Shown: piece after piece, positions 17,983-27,205 of the stretch
How positions within the stretch are numbered: position 1 is the stretch's first letter
Layout of the letters: every line of letters starts with the position of its first letter
Origin: an uncultured Shimia sp.
GTDB lineage: Bacteria; Pseudomonadota; Alphaproteobacteria; Rhodobacterales; Rhodobacteraceae
Direction: 5' to 3'
Assembly: GCF_947493595.1 (NCBI RefSeq)
Contig: NZ_CANLRL010000006.1
Coordinates: forward strand, 62,001 to 126,000
DNA: 64,000 nucleotides
The notes under the pieces: model-generated
Database searches by the model: none
What the model was told of the DNA's origin: nothing
The model's input: only the letters and a program-made list of their open reading frames with translations
Translations under genes and position numbers: made by a program

Positions 17983-19521
17983 TTATGCGAAGTCAGCGGC
18001 GAATGCGTCCAGCGCGGCTTTCACTTTGTCTGCGGCGTCGCCCTTGATTTTTGGATCTTCGTTGGTGATCCACTCAAGCAGGTCAGCGTTCTTGGTGCGC
18101 AGGTGTGTCAGCATGGCTTCTTCGTAGCGGCCAACGTCAGATACGTCGATTTTGTCGAGGTAACCGTTCACACCGGCGAAGATCACGCAGACGATTTCAG
18201 CGTTGGTCAGCGGCGAGTACTGTGGCTGTTTCATCAGCTCGGTCAGACGCGCACCACGGTTCAGCAGTTGCTGAGTTGCGGCGTCGAGATCGGAACCAAA
18301 CTGCGCAAACGCAGCCATTTCACGGTACTGAGCCAGAGACAGCTTAACCGGACCGGCAACCGAAGACATCGCTTTGGTTTGAGCCGAGGAGCCAACACGG
18401 GAAACCGACAGACCGGTGTTCACCGCAGGACGGATACCTTGGTAGAACAGTTCGGTTTCCAGGAAGATCTGACCGTCGGTGATCGAAATCACGTTGGTTG
18501 GAATAAACGCGGAAACGTCGCCACCTTGGGTTTCAATGATCGGCAGCGCGGTCAGCGAGCCGGAACCGTTGTCTTCGTTCAGCTTCGCGGAACGCTCGAG
18601 CAGACGGGAGTGAAGATAGAAAACGTCACCTGGGTACGCTTCACGTCCGGGTGGACGACGCAGCAGCAGGGACATCTGACGGTAAGCCACAGCTTGCTTG
18701 GAGAGATCATCATAGATGATCAGAGCGTGACGGCCGTTGTCGCGGAAGTGTTCTGCCATTGCGGTCGCGGCGTATGGCGCCAGGAACTGCATTGGAGCCG
18801 GGTCGGATGCGGTAGCGGCCACAACGATCGAGTATTCAATCGCACCGGTTTCTTCCAGCTTTTTCACCAGCTGAGCAACAGTGGAGCGCTTCTGGCCAAC
18901 CGCAACGTATACGCAGTACAGCTTCTTGCTCTCATCGTCGCCGGCGGCGTCGTTGTAGGATTTCTGGTTCAGGATCGCGTCCAGAGCAACGGCAGTTTTA
19001 CCGGTCTGACGGTCACCAATGATCAGCTCACGCTGGCCACGACCAATTGGGATCATCGCGTCAACGGACTTCAGGCCAGTGGCCATTGGTTCGTGAACGG
19101 ATTTACGCGGGATAATGCCCGGCGCTTTTACGTCCGCAACGCCACGGGTGTCCGATTTGATCGGACCCTTGCCGTCCAGCGGGTTGCCCAGACCGTCAAC
19201 AACACGACCCAGCAGGCCGTCACCGGTTGGCACGTCCACGATGGAGTTGGTGCGCTTAACTGTGTCACCTTCTTTGATGTCACGGTCAGAACCAAAGATA
19301 ACAACACCAACGTTGTCATTCTCAAGGTTCAGCGCCATGCCTTGAATACCACCAGGGAATTCAACCATCTCACCGGCTTGAACATTGTCCAGACCGTAGA
19401 CGCGCGCAATACCGTCACCGACGGAAAGCACACGGCCGACTTCGGCCACTTCGGCCTCCTGGCCAAAGTTTTTAATCTGCTCCTTAAGGATCGCAGAGAT
19501 TTCGGCTGCTTGGATACCCAT
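17983..19521 (-). CDS. atpA: F1 ATP synthase alpha subunit
   Basis: 512 residues, the standard length. Walker A is 'GDRQTGKTA', the arginine-finger region includes '[13 protein letters not shown]', and the N-terminal crown begins '[19 protein letters not shown]'. It forms the non-catalytic sites of the hexamer and contacts delta at its N terminus. Its ATG shares one base with the atpH stop (TAATG), so the two are probably translationally coupled. Confidence 0.97.
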   Translation of the reverse strand: MGIQAAEISAILKEQIKNFGQEAEVAEVGRVLSVGDGIARVYGLDNVQAGEMVEFPGGIQGMALNLENDNVGVVIFGSDRDIKEGDTVKRTNSIVDVPTGDGLLGRVVDGLGNPLDGKGPIKSDTRGVADVKAPGIIPRKSVHEPMATGLKSVDAMIPIGRGQRELIIGDRQTGKTAVALDAILNQKSYNDAAGDDESKKLYCVYVAVGQKRSTVAQLVKKLEETGAIEYSIVVAATASDPAPMQFLAPYAATAMAEHFRDNGRHALIIYDDLSKQAVAYRQMSLLLRRPPGREAYPGDVFYLHSRLLERSAKLNEDNGSGSLTALPIIETQGGDVSAFIPTNVISITDGQIFLETELFYQGIRPAVNTGLSVSRVGSSAQTKAMSSVAGPVKLSLAQYREMAAFAQFGSDLDAATQQLLNRGARLTELMKQPQYSPLTNAEIVCVIFAGVNGYLDKIDVSDVGRYEEAMLTHLRTKNADLLEWITNEDPKIKGDAADKVKAALDAFAADFA

Positions 19522-20081
19522 TATCCGACCTCTTTCATTGCATTCTGGAGGGAAGCGAGCTTGGAGCGGATCGACGTGTCGATCATCTTCGAGCCCACTT
19601 TAACTACAAGACCACCGACGAGGCTCTCGTCGACGGTCGCGTTGATTTTGACGTCTTTGCCCACACGAGCTGCCAGCGTTTTGGCCAGCTTGTCGCTTTG
19701 GGTTTTGGTCAAAGCTTTGGCGGTGGTGACATCTGCGGTCACTTCGCCTTTGTTCTCGGCAATCATTGCCTGCAGGTGCTCAATCAGCTGCGGCAGCACA
19801 AACAGACGGCGCTTCTGCGCCATCAGTGCCAACGACTTGCTCAGCACGGGCTGCAAATCAAGCTTGGTGGCTACTGCGGTGATCGCAGCTTCCTGCTCAT
19901 CGCGGCTGATCAGCGGCGAATGAATCAGATCACGCAGCTCGGCGCTTTCGCCCAAAGCTGCGTTGAGGTCTACAAGACCGCTTTCCAATTTGGTCAGCGC
20001 CTTATTCTCGAGTGCGATCTCAAAGACCGCAGTGGCATAGCGTTCCGCAATGCCGGAGGAGATCGAAGCTGGTTCGGACAC
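19521..20081 (-). CDS. atpH: F1 ATP synthase delta subunit
   Basis: 186 residues if translation begins at the GTG at 20081, giving '[19 protein letters not shown]', the usual start in this group. A GGAAGG ribosome site lies just upstream. A longer frame from an upstream ATG lacks family support. Delta links the alpha3beta3 head to the peripheral stalk; the C-terminal '[22 protein letters not shown]' and '[20 protein letters not shown]' blocks are conserved. It is the first gene of the F1 operon; no F0 genes occur in this window. Confidence 0.92.
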   Translation of the reverse strand: MSEPASISSGIAERYATAVFEIALENKALTKLESGLVDLNAALGESAELRDLIHSPLISRDEQEAAITAVATKLDLQPVLSKSLALMAQKRRLFVLPQLIEHLQAMIAENKGEVTADVTTAKALTKTQSDKLAKTLAARVGKDVKINATVDESLVGGLVVKVGSKMIDTSIRSKLASLQNAMKEVG

Positions 20082-20502
20082 GTCCACCCTTCCGCTTGCT
20101 TGCCTCACACTCTGCATACAATTGTATGCATCGCGTAAGGACGTTTCATTACCTCGGGACTAACGAGGCGTTAAAATCCGTCGCGGGTGTAGCAGAGGCT
20201 TGCGCAGCTAGCAACATTGTTTGGTGTAATCGCCCATGGCGGGAAAGGCCTATTTTATAAGGCTTTGGTCTAAGTGCGACCCTTTGCCTGTTAACTCTAG
20301 GGCAAAAAGTGTTTCCCAAACATCCGTTTTTGTCGAATCCCGCCTGCCAAACGAACCTGACGTAGAGACAATTTTTTCTACTTCAAGAGTTGAAAACATA
20401 TCCACACAGCGCAGTGAACCGGCTTCGTCAACACAATCTCAATGCAAATCGGCCCTTATGACATGTGGGGGTTTAGTACCTGATTCTAAGTGTGGGGACA
20501 TT
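20082..20502. other. Intergenic region with divergent promoters of the atp operon and the RTX-like gene
   Basis: About 420 bases with no convincing gene. It must contain the atp promoter (minus strand) near its left end and the promoter for the plus-strand RTX-like gene. A reading frame continues from 20236 into the RTX-like gene, but that N-terminal extension has no family character. I see no strong palindrome or repeat here. Confidence 0.6.
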
Positions 20503-22101
20503 ATGGGACCATTAATTCTACTGTCATTGCTGGGCCTCGGCGCAGCCACCGCCTTTGTTGACGTCGGTGAAGAAGAGACAGCCGAGGATCCGGTGCGCGA
20601 CAACACCGATTCCGAAACCGATGAAACGCAATCCGAAGCGCAACAATCCGCCAACCTGATAGAGATGCTTGGCATGCCGGAAACGGGCGACGCGGAAACG
20701 CTGGAAGACCCGGACGTAGTCAACGAGGATGTCGAACTCGACGGGCCCACCCTCTATGGCACCGAGGAGGCCGACACGCTTTATGCACGCGGCACGGAAA
20801 ACATCGACGCCGGCGCTGGCGACGACAGCCTGAAATCCTTTGGCGATGGCATGATTCTCGGTGGCGAAGGCAACGACGTCTTTACCCTGGGCGGCACGGC
20901 CGAAGGCCAAGGCGGCGACGGCGAAGACTACATGTATATCTCTGACGCTGCCTCCGGCTTTGGCGGAGAGGGCGATGACACTTTCTTCCTGAAGCACAAC
21001 AACTCAATTGACGATGGCGCGGCAACCGCAGACGGCGGGGACGGCGATGATACCTTCATCATGAAACCGCTCTCCGGCCTGCCGGAAGAAACCGTGTCTC
21101 ACGTCTTGACCGGTGGGGATGGCGCGGACGTCTACGCTTTTGACATCGACGGTGCCACCGCGATCCGCGATGGGGACGAAGAAGACAATCAGATCATCGC
21201 CACCATCACGGACTTCGATCCCGACGAAGACATGTTGCTGCTCGACATTGGCGCAAAGCCCAGTTTTGACGACGTTGACGAGTTGCCTTTGCCCGAGGTC
21301 TCCACCACTGAAGACCCTGAGGGCGGCTACGTGGATGTCCACTTCAGCTGGACCAACCCGCTGAACGAAGACAATGTGGAAACTCGGACAGTACGCCTTG
21401 AAGGGCTGACGGAGTTCGACACGGAAGATGTGCAACTGTCCAGCATGTTTGATCCGGACGGCCATCTCAACGAAGAGGACACCGCAGAGGCAGAGGCGCA
21501 TCGCCCGATGTCCTTGACGCCAACGGAAGGCAGCGATGACGCCGACGACATGACACTCAGCGAGAATTCCGCCACAGTCCTGAAAGACGGCGATGACAGC
21601 GTTGAGATCACCGGTGGCTCCCATCTGGTCTACGGCGGAGAAGGCAACGACAACATCGAAGTCACCGAGGCCAATGACGGCGTAACGCAGCTGTTTGGTG
21701 GCGAAGGTGACGATGTGTTGACCGCAGATCTGGTGCAAAACAATGACACCGCGCTGATCGGTGGCGATGGCGACGACACCATCACATTTGGCATGGGGCA
21801 TTACGTTGAAGGCGGCGAAGGCAATGACACGCTGGTGCTGAACCTGCATGAAAATGCCATGGAACAAGGTCCTGCCGTGTTGAAACAGCTCACCGGCAAC
21901 CATCTGACCATCAACATCCCTGCGGATATGGAAGGTGAAGTGGACGTGGTGAACCACACCTACAGCAACGGATTTGAGGTGGCTTACTCCGAGATATTTG
22001 TCGGCGACGTCTCCATCCTGAAAATCATGGAAGAAGACTTTGCCACTGGCGTCGGCATCGCCGAAGAAGATCCCCGCCTGGAGATCCTACGCGCAGCCTA
22101 A
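20503..22101 (+). CDS. Acidic RTX-repeat calcium-binding protein with N-terminal hydrophobic segment
   Basis: 532 residues from the ATG at 20503. Residues 1-18 are hydrophobic ('MGPLILLSLLGLGAATAF') and could anchor the protein or act as an unusual export signal. About ten GG-x-G-x-D RTX-type motifs occur in two blocks, around residues 85-180 ('GGEGNDVF', 'GGEGDDTF', 'GGDGDDTF') and 380-455 ('GGEGNDNI', 'GGEGDDVL', 'GGDGDDTI', 'GGEGNDTL'). The protein is strongly acidic with an Asp/Glu-rich linker (residues 20-75). RTX motifs bind calcium and fold into beta-rolls outside the cell. I see no enzyme domain and no typical C-terminal type I secretion signal, and no type I exporter genes adjoin it. 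The function is unknown. Confidence 0.8.
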   Translation: MGPLILLSLLGLGAATAFVDVGEEETAEDPVRDNTDSETDETQSEAQQSANLIEMLGMPETGDAETLEDPDVVNEDVELDGPTLYGTEEADTLYARGTENIDAGAGDDSLKSFGDGMILGGEGNDVFTLGGTAEGQGGDGEDYMYISDAASGFGGEGDDTFFLKHNNSIDDGAATADGGDGDDTFIMKPLSGLPEETVSHVLTGGDGADVYAFDIDGATAIRDGDEEDNQIIATITDFDPDEDMLLLDIGAKPSFDDVDELPLPEVSTTEDPEGGYVDVHFSWTNPLNEDNVETRTVRLEGLTEFDTEDVQLSSMFDPDGHLNEEDTAEAEAHRPMSLTPTEGSDDADDMTLSENSATVLKDGDDSVEITGGSHLVYGGEGNDNIEVTEANDGVTQLFGGEGDDVLTADLVQNNDTALIGGDGDDTITFGMGHYVEGGEGNDTLVLNLHENAMEQGPAVLKQLTGNHLTINIPADMEGEVDVVNHTYSNGFEVAYSEIFVGDVSILKIMEEDFATGVGIAEEDPRLEILRAA

Positions 22102-22111
22102 GCCAATCGCT

Positions 22112-22858
22112 TTACGCCGGAGCCACCTCTGGCTTGGGGTTCAACACGCTCAGCGGCTTCCTGACACGCGCCGACACCCCTGGTCCGGTTGGCGCGTGCA
22201 CCCGCTTGCTGGCTTCGACAATCAACACCCCGCCCGCCATCACTGGCGAGACGGTTTTGCCAATACTCTCCCAAAGCGCGCCGGTCTTGCGCCAAAATCG
22301 CCTGTGGCTTGGCGGTTGATACAGCGTTGCGCGATGGCGCTCGGGCATAAACCCATGCTGACGCAGCTGAGTCTCCAACTGCCCGGCCGAATACGGACGA
22401 CCAAATCCAAACGGGGTTTTGTCACTGCTCGACCACATACCGGTGCGATGTGGCACCACAAACAATGCCCGACCGCCCGGCCCCAACACGCGATGCGCTT
22501 CCGCCAACACATCACTGGGCCGCTCGCTGGTTTCCAGCCCATGCATCAGCACAAGTCGATCCACCCGCCCGGTGTCCAGCGGCCAAAGCGTTTCCTCACA
22601 AAGCACCGACACATTGGCCATCCCCGCCGGCCAAGGCATCACCCCCTGTGGCCCCGGCATCAGGCCAACCACCCGTCGCGCCTCTGACAAATAGGGCCGC
22701 AGCAACGGTACGGCAAAACCAAACCCGGCCACGGTCTGGCCTTTGACTTCGGCTTCAGGCCAAAGCTCCAGCACCTCATCTCGCACAGCCTTTTGGGCCG
22801 CACGCCCCAGGGTGCTGCGGTAATAGAAATTTCGAAGATCCTGTACGTCAAGATGCAT
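22112..22858 (-). CDS. Class I SAM-dependent methyltransferase, substrate unknown
   Basis: 248 residues from the ATG at 22858, preceded by GGGGAG. The glycine-rich motif I region is degenerate ('[19 protein letters not shown]'), but the later blocks ('[20 protein letters not shown]', '[20 protein letters not shown]') match the Methyltransf_11-like fold. The C-terminal third is basic. A longer start at 22897 is possible. It is transcribed divergently from gloB with about 60 bases between them, so the two may share a control region. I cannot name the substrate. Confidence 0.75.
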   Translation of the reverse strand: MHLDVQDLRNFYYRSTLGRAAQKAVRDEVLELWPEAEVKGQTVAGFGFAVPLLRPYLSEARRVVGLMPGPQGVMPWPAGMANVSVLCEETLWPLDTGRVDRLVLMHGLETSERPSDVLAEAHRVLGPGGRALFVVPHRTGMWSSSDKTPFGFGRPYSAGQLETQLRQHGFMPERHRATLYQPPSHRRFWRKTGALWESIGKTVSPVMAGGVLIVEASKRVHAPTGPGVSARVRKPLSVLNPKPEVAPA

Positions 22859-22919
22859 TGCGCCCGGCTCCCCGATCGGCAAATCTAGATCTAACATAAC
22901 AATGCAGAGGCGGATTTCC

Positions 22920-23687
22920 ATGCCCCATCAGATTGTCACCATTCCCTGCCTGTCAGACAACTACGCGTTTCTCATCCACGACGACACCTCTGGCGCCACC
23001 GCGCTGGTGGATGCCCCCGAGCCCGGTCCTATTCTGGATGAACTCAAAACACGCGGCTGGACGCTCAGCCACGTCTTGCTCACCCACCATCACTGGGACC
23101 ACATCGACGGTCTGCCCGATATCCTTGCCGCCCATCCGGCCAAAATCATCGGAGCCAAGGCGGACGAACATCGCCTGCCGCCTCTCGATCTGGCGGTGAC
23201 CGAAGGCGACACTTTCGAGTTTGCCGGCGAATCCGTTTCTATCTTGGATGTATCCGGCCACACCGTAGGTCACATCGCCTTCCATTTCCCCGACACCGCC
23301 GCCGTCTTCACCGGTGACAGCCTGATGGCCATGGGCTGTGGCCGCTTGTTCGAAGGCACACCGGCACAGATGTTTGCCAGCCTCTCAAAACTTGCCGCCC
23401 TGCCCGACGCCACCACCGTTTGCTCCGGTCACGAATACACCGCCGCCAACTGCGCCTTTGCCGTGTCCCTTGGCGAAGACAACGCAACCGTGGCTCAACG
23501 CATTGCCGACACAGCCGATAAGCGCGCCAAAGGCATCGCCACAGTGCCGTCCAATTTGGGCCTGGAAAAGCAGACCAACCCTTTCCTGCGCAGCGCTAGT
23601 CTTGCTCTGCAAAAGGCCCTCAGCATGGAGGGGGCCGCGCCCGTGGACGTCTTCACCGAAGTCCGCAAAAGAAAAGACACCTTTTGA
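22920..23687 (+). CDS. gloB: Hydroxyacylglutathione hydrolase (glyoxalase II)
   Basis: 255 residues, the normal size. The metallo-beta-lactamase metal motif THHHWDH is at 55-61; further metal ligands are the His in 'VSGHTVGH', the Asp in '[18 protein letters not shown]' and the His in 'CSGHEYT'. It hydrolyses S-D-lactoylglutathione to D-lactate and glutathione, completing methylglyoxal detoxification. The C-terminal '[13 protein letters not shown]' is the glutathione-binding region typical of GloB. The start at 22920 fits the family better than an upstream in-frame one. Confidence 0.95.
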   Translation: MPHQIVTIPCLSDNYAFLIHDDTSGATALVDAPEPGPILDELKTRGWTLSHVLLTHHHWDHIDGLPDILAAHPAKIIGAKADEHRLPPLDLAVTEGDTFEFAGESVSILDVSGHTVGHIAFHFPDTAAVFTGDSLMAMGCGRLFEGTPAQMFASLSKLAALPDATTVCSGHEYTAANCAFAVSLGEDNATVAQRIADTADKRAKGIATVPSNLGLEKQTNPFLRSASLALQKALSMEGAAPVDVFTEVRKRKDTF

Positions 23688-23859
23688 TCTGAAACCAAAA
23701 CGCAGGCGCAAACCCTTAACACACGTGCCCAACGGGGCGGCGGCTCACGAGAGAGTGACCCAACCAGAGGCTGAATAGAGAGAAATCTGTATCAAATTTT
23801 GCAGAAAGTCCTTGAAGACCGCCGTCAATCGACCAAACTTTAACCATAAGACCCTATGG

Positions 23860-23883
23860 TGAAGGCAGGCCCACCCGCCTTCA
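23860..23883 (+). promoter_or_regulatory. Hairpin in the clpA leader
   Basis: TGAAGGC (23860-23866) pairs with GCCTTCA (23877-23883), with a G-C extension and a CCCA loop inside. It ends 8 bases before the GGAGGGAG ribosome site of clpA. No T-run follows. It may affect mRNA stability or translation start; that is a guess. Confidence 0.45.
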
Positions 23884-23910
23884 TCGAAACCCGGAGGGAG
23901 CAGTCACACC

Positions 23911-26238
23911 GTGCCGTCATTTTCGAACTCACTAGAACAAGCCATCCACGCCGCGCTCGCGCAGGCCAACCAGCGCAAACATGAATTTGCCACGCTGGAG
24001 CATTTGCTCCTGTCGCTGCTGGATGAGCCCGATGCCCTGCGCGTGATGCAGGCTTGTGGCGTGAACATCGACGAATTGCGCAAGGATCTTGAGGACTTCA
24101 TTGACGATGACCTGTCCAATCTGGTCACCGATATCGAAGGCTCAGAGGCCGTGCCAACGGCTGCGTTCCAGCGCGTGATCCAGCGCGCCGCGATCCACGT
24201 TCAAAGCTCTGGCCGCACCGAAGTGACCGGTGCCAACGTGCTGGTCGCGATCTTTGCCGAACGCGAATCCAACGCCGCTTACTTCCTGCAAGAGCAGGAC
24301 ATGACCCGCTATGACGCGGTGAATTTCATAGCCCACGGCGTGGCCAAAGACCCCGCCTTTGGCGAGGCCCGTCCTGTGAGTGGCGCGGACGATGAGCAAG
24401 ACCAGCGCATCGAAGGCACCGCGGATGGCGGCGAAGCCAAAGAAAGTGCGCTGGCAAAATACTGCGTTGATCTGAACGTGAAAGCCAACAAAGGCGACGT
24501 TGATCCACTGATTGGCCGCGATCACGAGGTCGAACGCTGCATTCAAGTTCTGTGCCGCCGCCGCAAAAACAACCCGCTTCTGGTTGGCGACCCCGGTGTG
24601 GGCAAAACCGCCATTGCCGAAGGGCTCGCGCGCAAAATTGTGCAGGGTGACATTCCAGAGGTTCTGTCTGAAACCACCATCTATTCGCTTGATATGGGCG
24701 CATTGCTGGCAGGCACCCGCTACCGCGGTGATTTTGAGGAACGCCTGAAAGCTGTGGTGACCGAGCTTGAAGACCACCCCGACGCCGTGCTGTTTATCGA
24801 CGAAATTCACACCGTGATTGGTGCTGGTGCCACATCCGGCGGCGCGATGGATGCCTCCAACTTGCTGAAGCCTGCGTTGCAGGGCGGTAAGCTGCGCACC
24901 ATGGGGTCCACCACCTACAAAGAGTTCCGTCAGCACTTTGAGAAAGACCGCGCATTGGCCCGTCGCTTCCAAAAGATCGACGTGAACGAACCCAATGTGC
25001 CGGACAGCATCAAAATTCTCCGCGGCCTCAAAGAGTATTTTGAGGAACATCACAGCGTGAAATACACGGCTGATGCGATCAAAACCGCCGTGGAACTGTC
25101 CGCGCGTTACATCAATGACCGCAAGCTGCCGGACAAAGCCATCGACGTGATCGACGAGGCTGGCGCCGCACAGCATCTCGTGGCCGCCTCCAAGCGCCGC
25201 AAAACCATTGGCGTGAAAGAGATCGAGGCTGTTGTGGCCAAGATCGCGCGCATCCCGCCCAAAAGCGTCTCCAAAGACGACGCCGAAGTGCTCAAGGATC
25301 TGGAAAAATCCCTCAAGCGCGTGGTGTTTGGTCAGGACAACGCCATCGAGTCGCTCAGCTCTGCAATCAAACTGGCCCGTGCTGGTCTGCGCGAGCCTGA
25401 GAAACCCATCGGCAACTACCTTTTCGCTGGTCCAACCGGTGTTGGTAAAACCGAAGTGGCCAAACAGTTGGCCGACACGCTGGGTGTGGAACTGCTGCGC
25501 TTTGACATGTCCGAGTACATGGAGAAACACGCCGTCTCCCGCCTGATTGGCGCGCCTCCCGGCTATGTTGGCTTTGATCAGGGCGGTTTGCTCACCGACG
25601 GCGTGGACCAACACCCGCACTGTGTGTTGCTGCTTGATGAGATGGAGAAGGCGCACCCGGACGTCTACAACATCCTTTTGCAGGTGATGGACAACGGTGA
25701 GCTGACGGACCACAACGGCCGCACCGTGAGCTTCCGCAACGTGGTTCTGATCATGACCTCCAACGCCGGTGCCTCGGAGCAGGCAAAAGCCGCCATTGGC
25801 TTTGGCCGTGACCGCCGCGAAGGCGAAGACACCGCCGCCATCGAGCGCACCTTCACACCGGAGTTCCGCAACCGTTTGGACGCTGTGATCTCCTTTGCCC
25901 CACTGCCTAAAGAAGTCATCTTGCAGGTGGTCGAGAAGTTTGTGTTGCAGCTTGAGGCGCAGTTGATGGATCGCAACGTGACCATTGAGCTGACCCCCAA
26001 AGCCGCACAATGGCTCGCGGACAAAGGCTATGATGATCGCATGGGCGCCCGTCCACTTGGCCGTGTCATTCAGGAGCACATCAAAAAGCCACTGGCCGAG
26101 GAGCTGCTGTTTGGCAAACTGGCCAAAGGTGGCGTGGTCAAGGTGAAGGTCAAAAACGGCGACCTGCTGCTTGATCTGTCCGGCCCTGACAGCCCGCGCA
26201 TCACCGGTGACAAACCACCGCTGCTGACGGCGGAGTGA
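23911..26238 (+). CDS. clpA: ATP-dependent Clp protease ATP-binding subunit ClpA
   Basis: A 775-residue AAA+ unfoldase. The Clp-N repeat domain (1-145) starts at a GTG ('[20 protein letters not shown]') behind a strong GGAGGGAG. D1 Walker A is 'GDPGVGKT' (226-233) and D2 Walker A 'GPTGVGKT' (about 507-514), with Walker B 'VLFIDEIHT' and '[16 protein letters not shown]'. The absence of a middle coiled-coil domain separates it from ClpB. It unfolds substrates for ClpP, and ClpS steers N-degron substrates to it; clpS lies about 37 kb away in this window. Its stop overlaps the next gene's ATG as TGATG. Confidence 0.96.
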   Translation: MPSFSNSLEQAIHAALAQANQRKHEFATLEHLLLSLLDEPDALRVMQACGVNIDELRKDLEDFIDDDLSNLVTDIEGSEAVPTAAFQRVIQRAAIHVQSSGRTEVTGANVLVAIFAERESNAAYFLQEQDMTRYDAVNFIAHGVAKDPAFGEARPVSGADDEQDQRIEGTADGGEAKESALAKYCVDLNVKANKGDVDPLIGRDHEVERCIQVLCRRRKNNPLLVGDPGVGKTAIAEGLARKIVQGDIPEVLSETTIYSLDMGALLAGTRYRGDFEERLKAVVTELEDHPDAVLFIDEIHTVIGAGATSGGAMDASNLLKPALQGGKLRTMGSTTYKEFRQHFEKDRALARRFQKIDVNEPNVPDSIKILRGLKEYFEEHHSVKYTADAIKTAVELSARYINDRKLPDKAIDVIDEAGAAQHLVAASKRRKTIGVKEIEAVVAKIARIPPKSVSKDDAEVLKDLEKSLKRVVFGQDNAIESLSSAIKLARAGLREPEKPIGNYLFAGPTGVGKTEVAKQLADTLGVELLRFDMSEYMEKHAVSRLIGAPPGYVGFDQGGLLTDGVDQHPHCVLLLDEMEKAHPDVYNILLQVMDNGELTDHNGRTVSFRNVVLIMTSNAGASEQAKAAIGFGRDRREGEDTAAIERTFTPEFRNRLDAVISFAPLPKEVILQVVEKFVLQLEAQLMDRNVTIELTPKAAQWLADKGYDDRMGARPLGRVIQEHIKKPLAEELLFGKLAKGGVVKVKVKNGDLLLDLSGPDSPRITGDKPPLLTAE

Positions 26239-27200
26239 TGCGGACACACAGTTTTGCACTGATTAGCGCGCTCGCAGCTTTTCCGGCTGCGGGCGCGCCG
26301 ACGTTTTCGCTGCCTGTCGACTGTGAGTTGGGTGAAACCTGTTTCATTCAAAACTACGTCGACCACGATGAAACAAGTGGTCACCGCGACCACACCTGCG
26401 GCCCGCTCTCTTATGACGGCCACAAAGGCACCGATTTTGCCCTGCCCACCACCGATGCCATGGGTTCCGGTGTTAACGTGCTGGCGGCGGCAGAGGGTGT
26501 GGTGTTGGGCACCCGGGACGGCATGATCGACAAGGTGATCGCCACCAAAGACATCCCCAAACTGAACGGCAAAGACTGCGGCAACGGCGTCTCCATTGAC
26601 CACGGCGACGGCTGGGTCAGCCAATATTGCCACATGAAACAAGGGTCCGTGGCTGTCTCTCAGGGCGATCAAATCGCTCGCGGGCAAGTGCTTGGCCAAA
26701 TCGGCCTGTCCGGCCGCACGCAATTTCCCCACCTGCACATCTCGATCCGTGATGGCAACCGCGTGGTTGATCCCTTTGCGCCCGACCAGCAGGGAGTCTG
26801 CGGCGAAGGTCAAGACACGCTCTGGGACCATGGTATCGACTACGTAGGCGGCGGGTTGATCCGGGTTGGCTTTGACGTCGGCGTGCCCAAATTTGATTCA
26901 ATAAAATCGGGCATGGCCGGGCGTGTCCGCGTGCCGTCGCAAGCCAAAGCCTTGGTGCTATTTGGCTACGCCTTTGGCAGCAGGCCTGACGATGAAATGA
27001 CGCTGACCATCACTGGACCGCAAGGATCGGTGTTTGACCACACGGTCACCCTGGAGAAGACCCAGGCACAGTATTTCCGCGCGGGCGGCAAACGCACCCC
27101 AATGGGGGGCTGGCCCAAGGGCATTTACCGTGGCGAGGTCTCCATCACCCGCGATGGCGCGCAACTGGACCAACAGACCATAACTCTAACGGTCGAGTAG
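26238..27200 (+). CDS. Secreted M23-family (LytM) metallopeptidase
   Basis: 320 residues with a Sec signal peptide (1-20, 'ISALAAFPAAGA'). The M23 zinc motifs are visible: the first His/Asp in 'YDGHKGTDFAL' and 'HLHIS' near residue 170. Cysteines at the mature N terminus ('VDCELGETC') may form a disulfide. A C-terminal domain after residue 205 is beta-rich and unassigned. It probably cleaves peptidoglycan cross-links in the periplasm. The ATG shares one base with the clpA stop, so translation is probably coupled to clpA even though the two proteins work in different compartments. Confidence 0.88.
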   Translation: MRTHSFALISALAAFPAAGAPTFSLPVDCELGETCFIQNYVDHDETSGHRDHTCGPLSYDGHKGTDFALPTTDAMGSGVNVLAAAEGVVLGTRDGMIDKVIATKDIPKLNGKDCGNGVSIDHGDGWVSQYCHMKQGSVAVSQGDQIARGQVLGQIGLSGRTQFPHLHISIRDGNRVVDPFAPDQQGVCGEGQDTLWDHGIDYVGGGLIRVGFDVGVPKFDSIKSGMAGRVRVPSQAKALVLFGYAFGSRPDDEMTLTITGPQGSVFDHTVTLEKTQAQYFRAGGKRTPMGGWPKGIYRGEVSITRDGAQLDQQTITLTVE

Positions 27201-27205
27201 AGCGC

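Noticed and set aside
18103..19923. 606-residue open frame opposite atpA and atpH
   Set aside because: Same reason: antisense shadow across two real genes.
23800..23860. Heat-shock (RpoH) promoter before clpA
   Set aside because: A CTTGAA occurs, but no -10 at the right spacing could be found.
24142..26259. 705-residue open frame opposite clpA
   Set aside because: Shadow of clpA; composition is what reversed ClpA codons give, with no recognisable domain.
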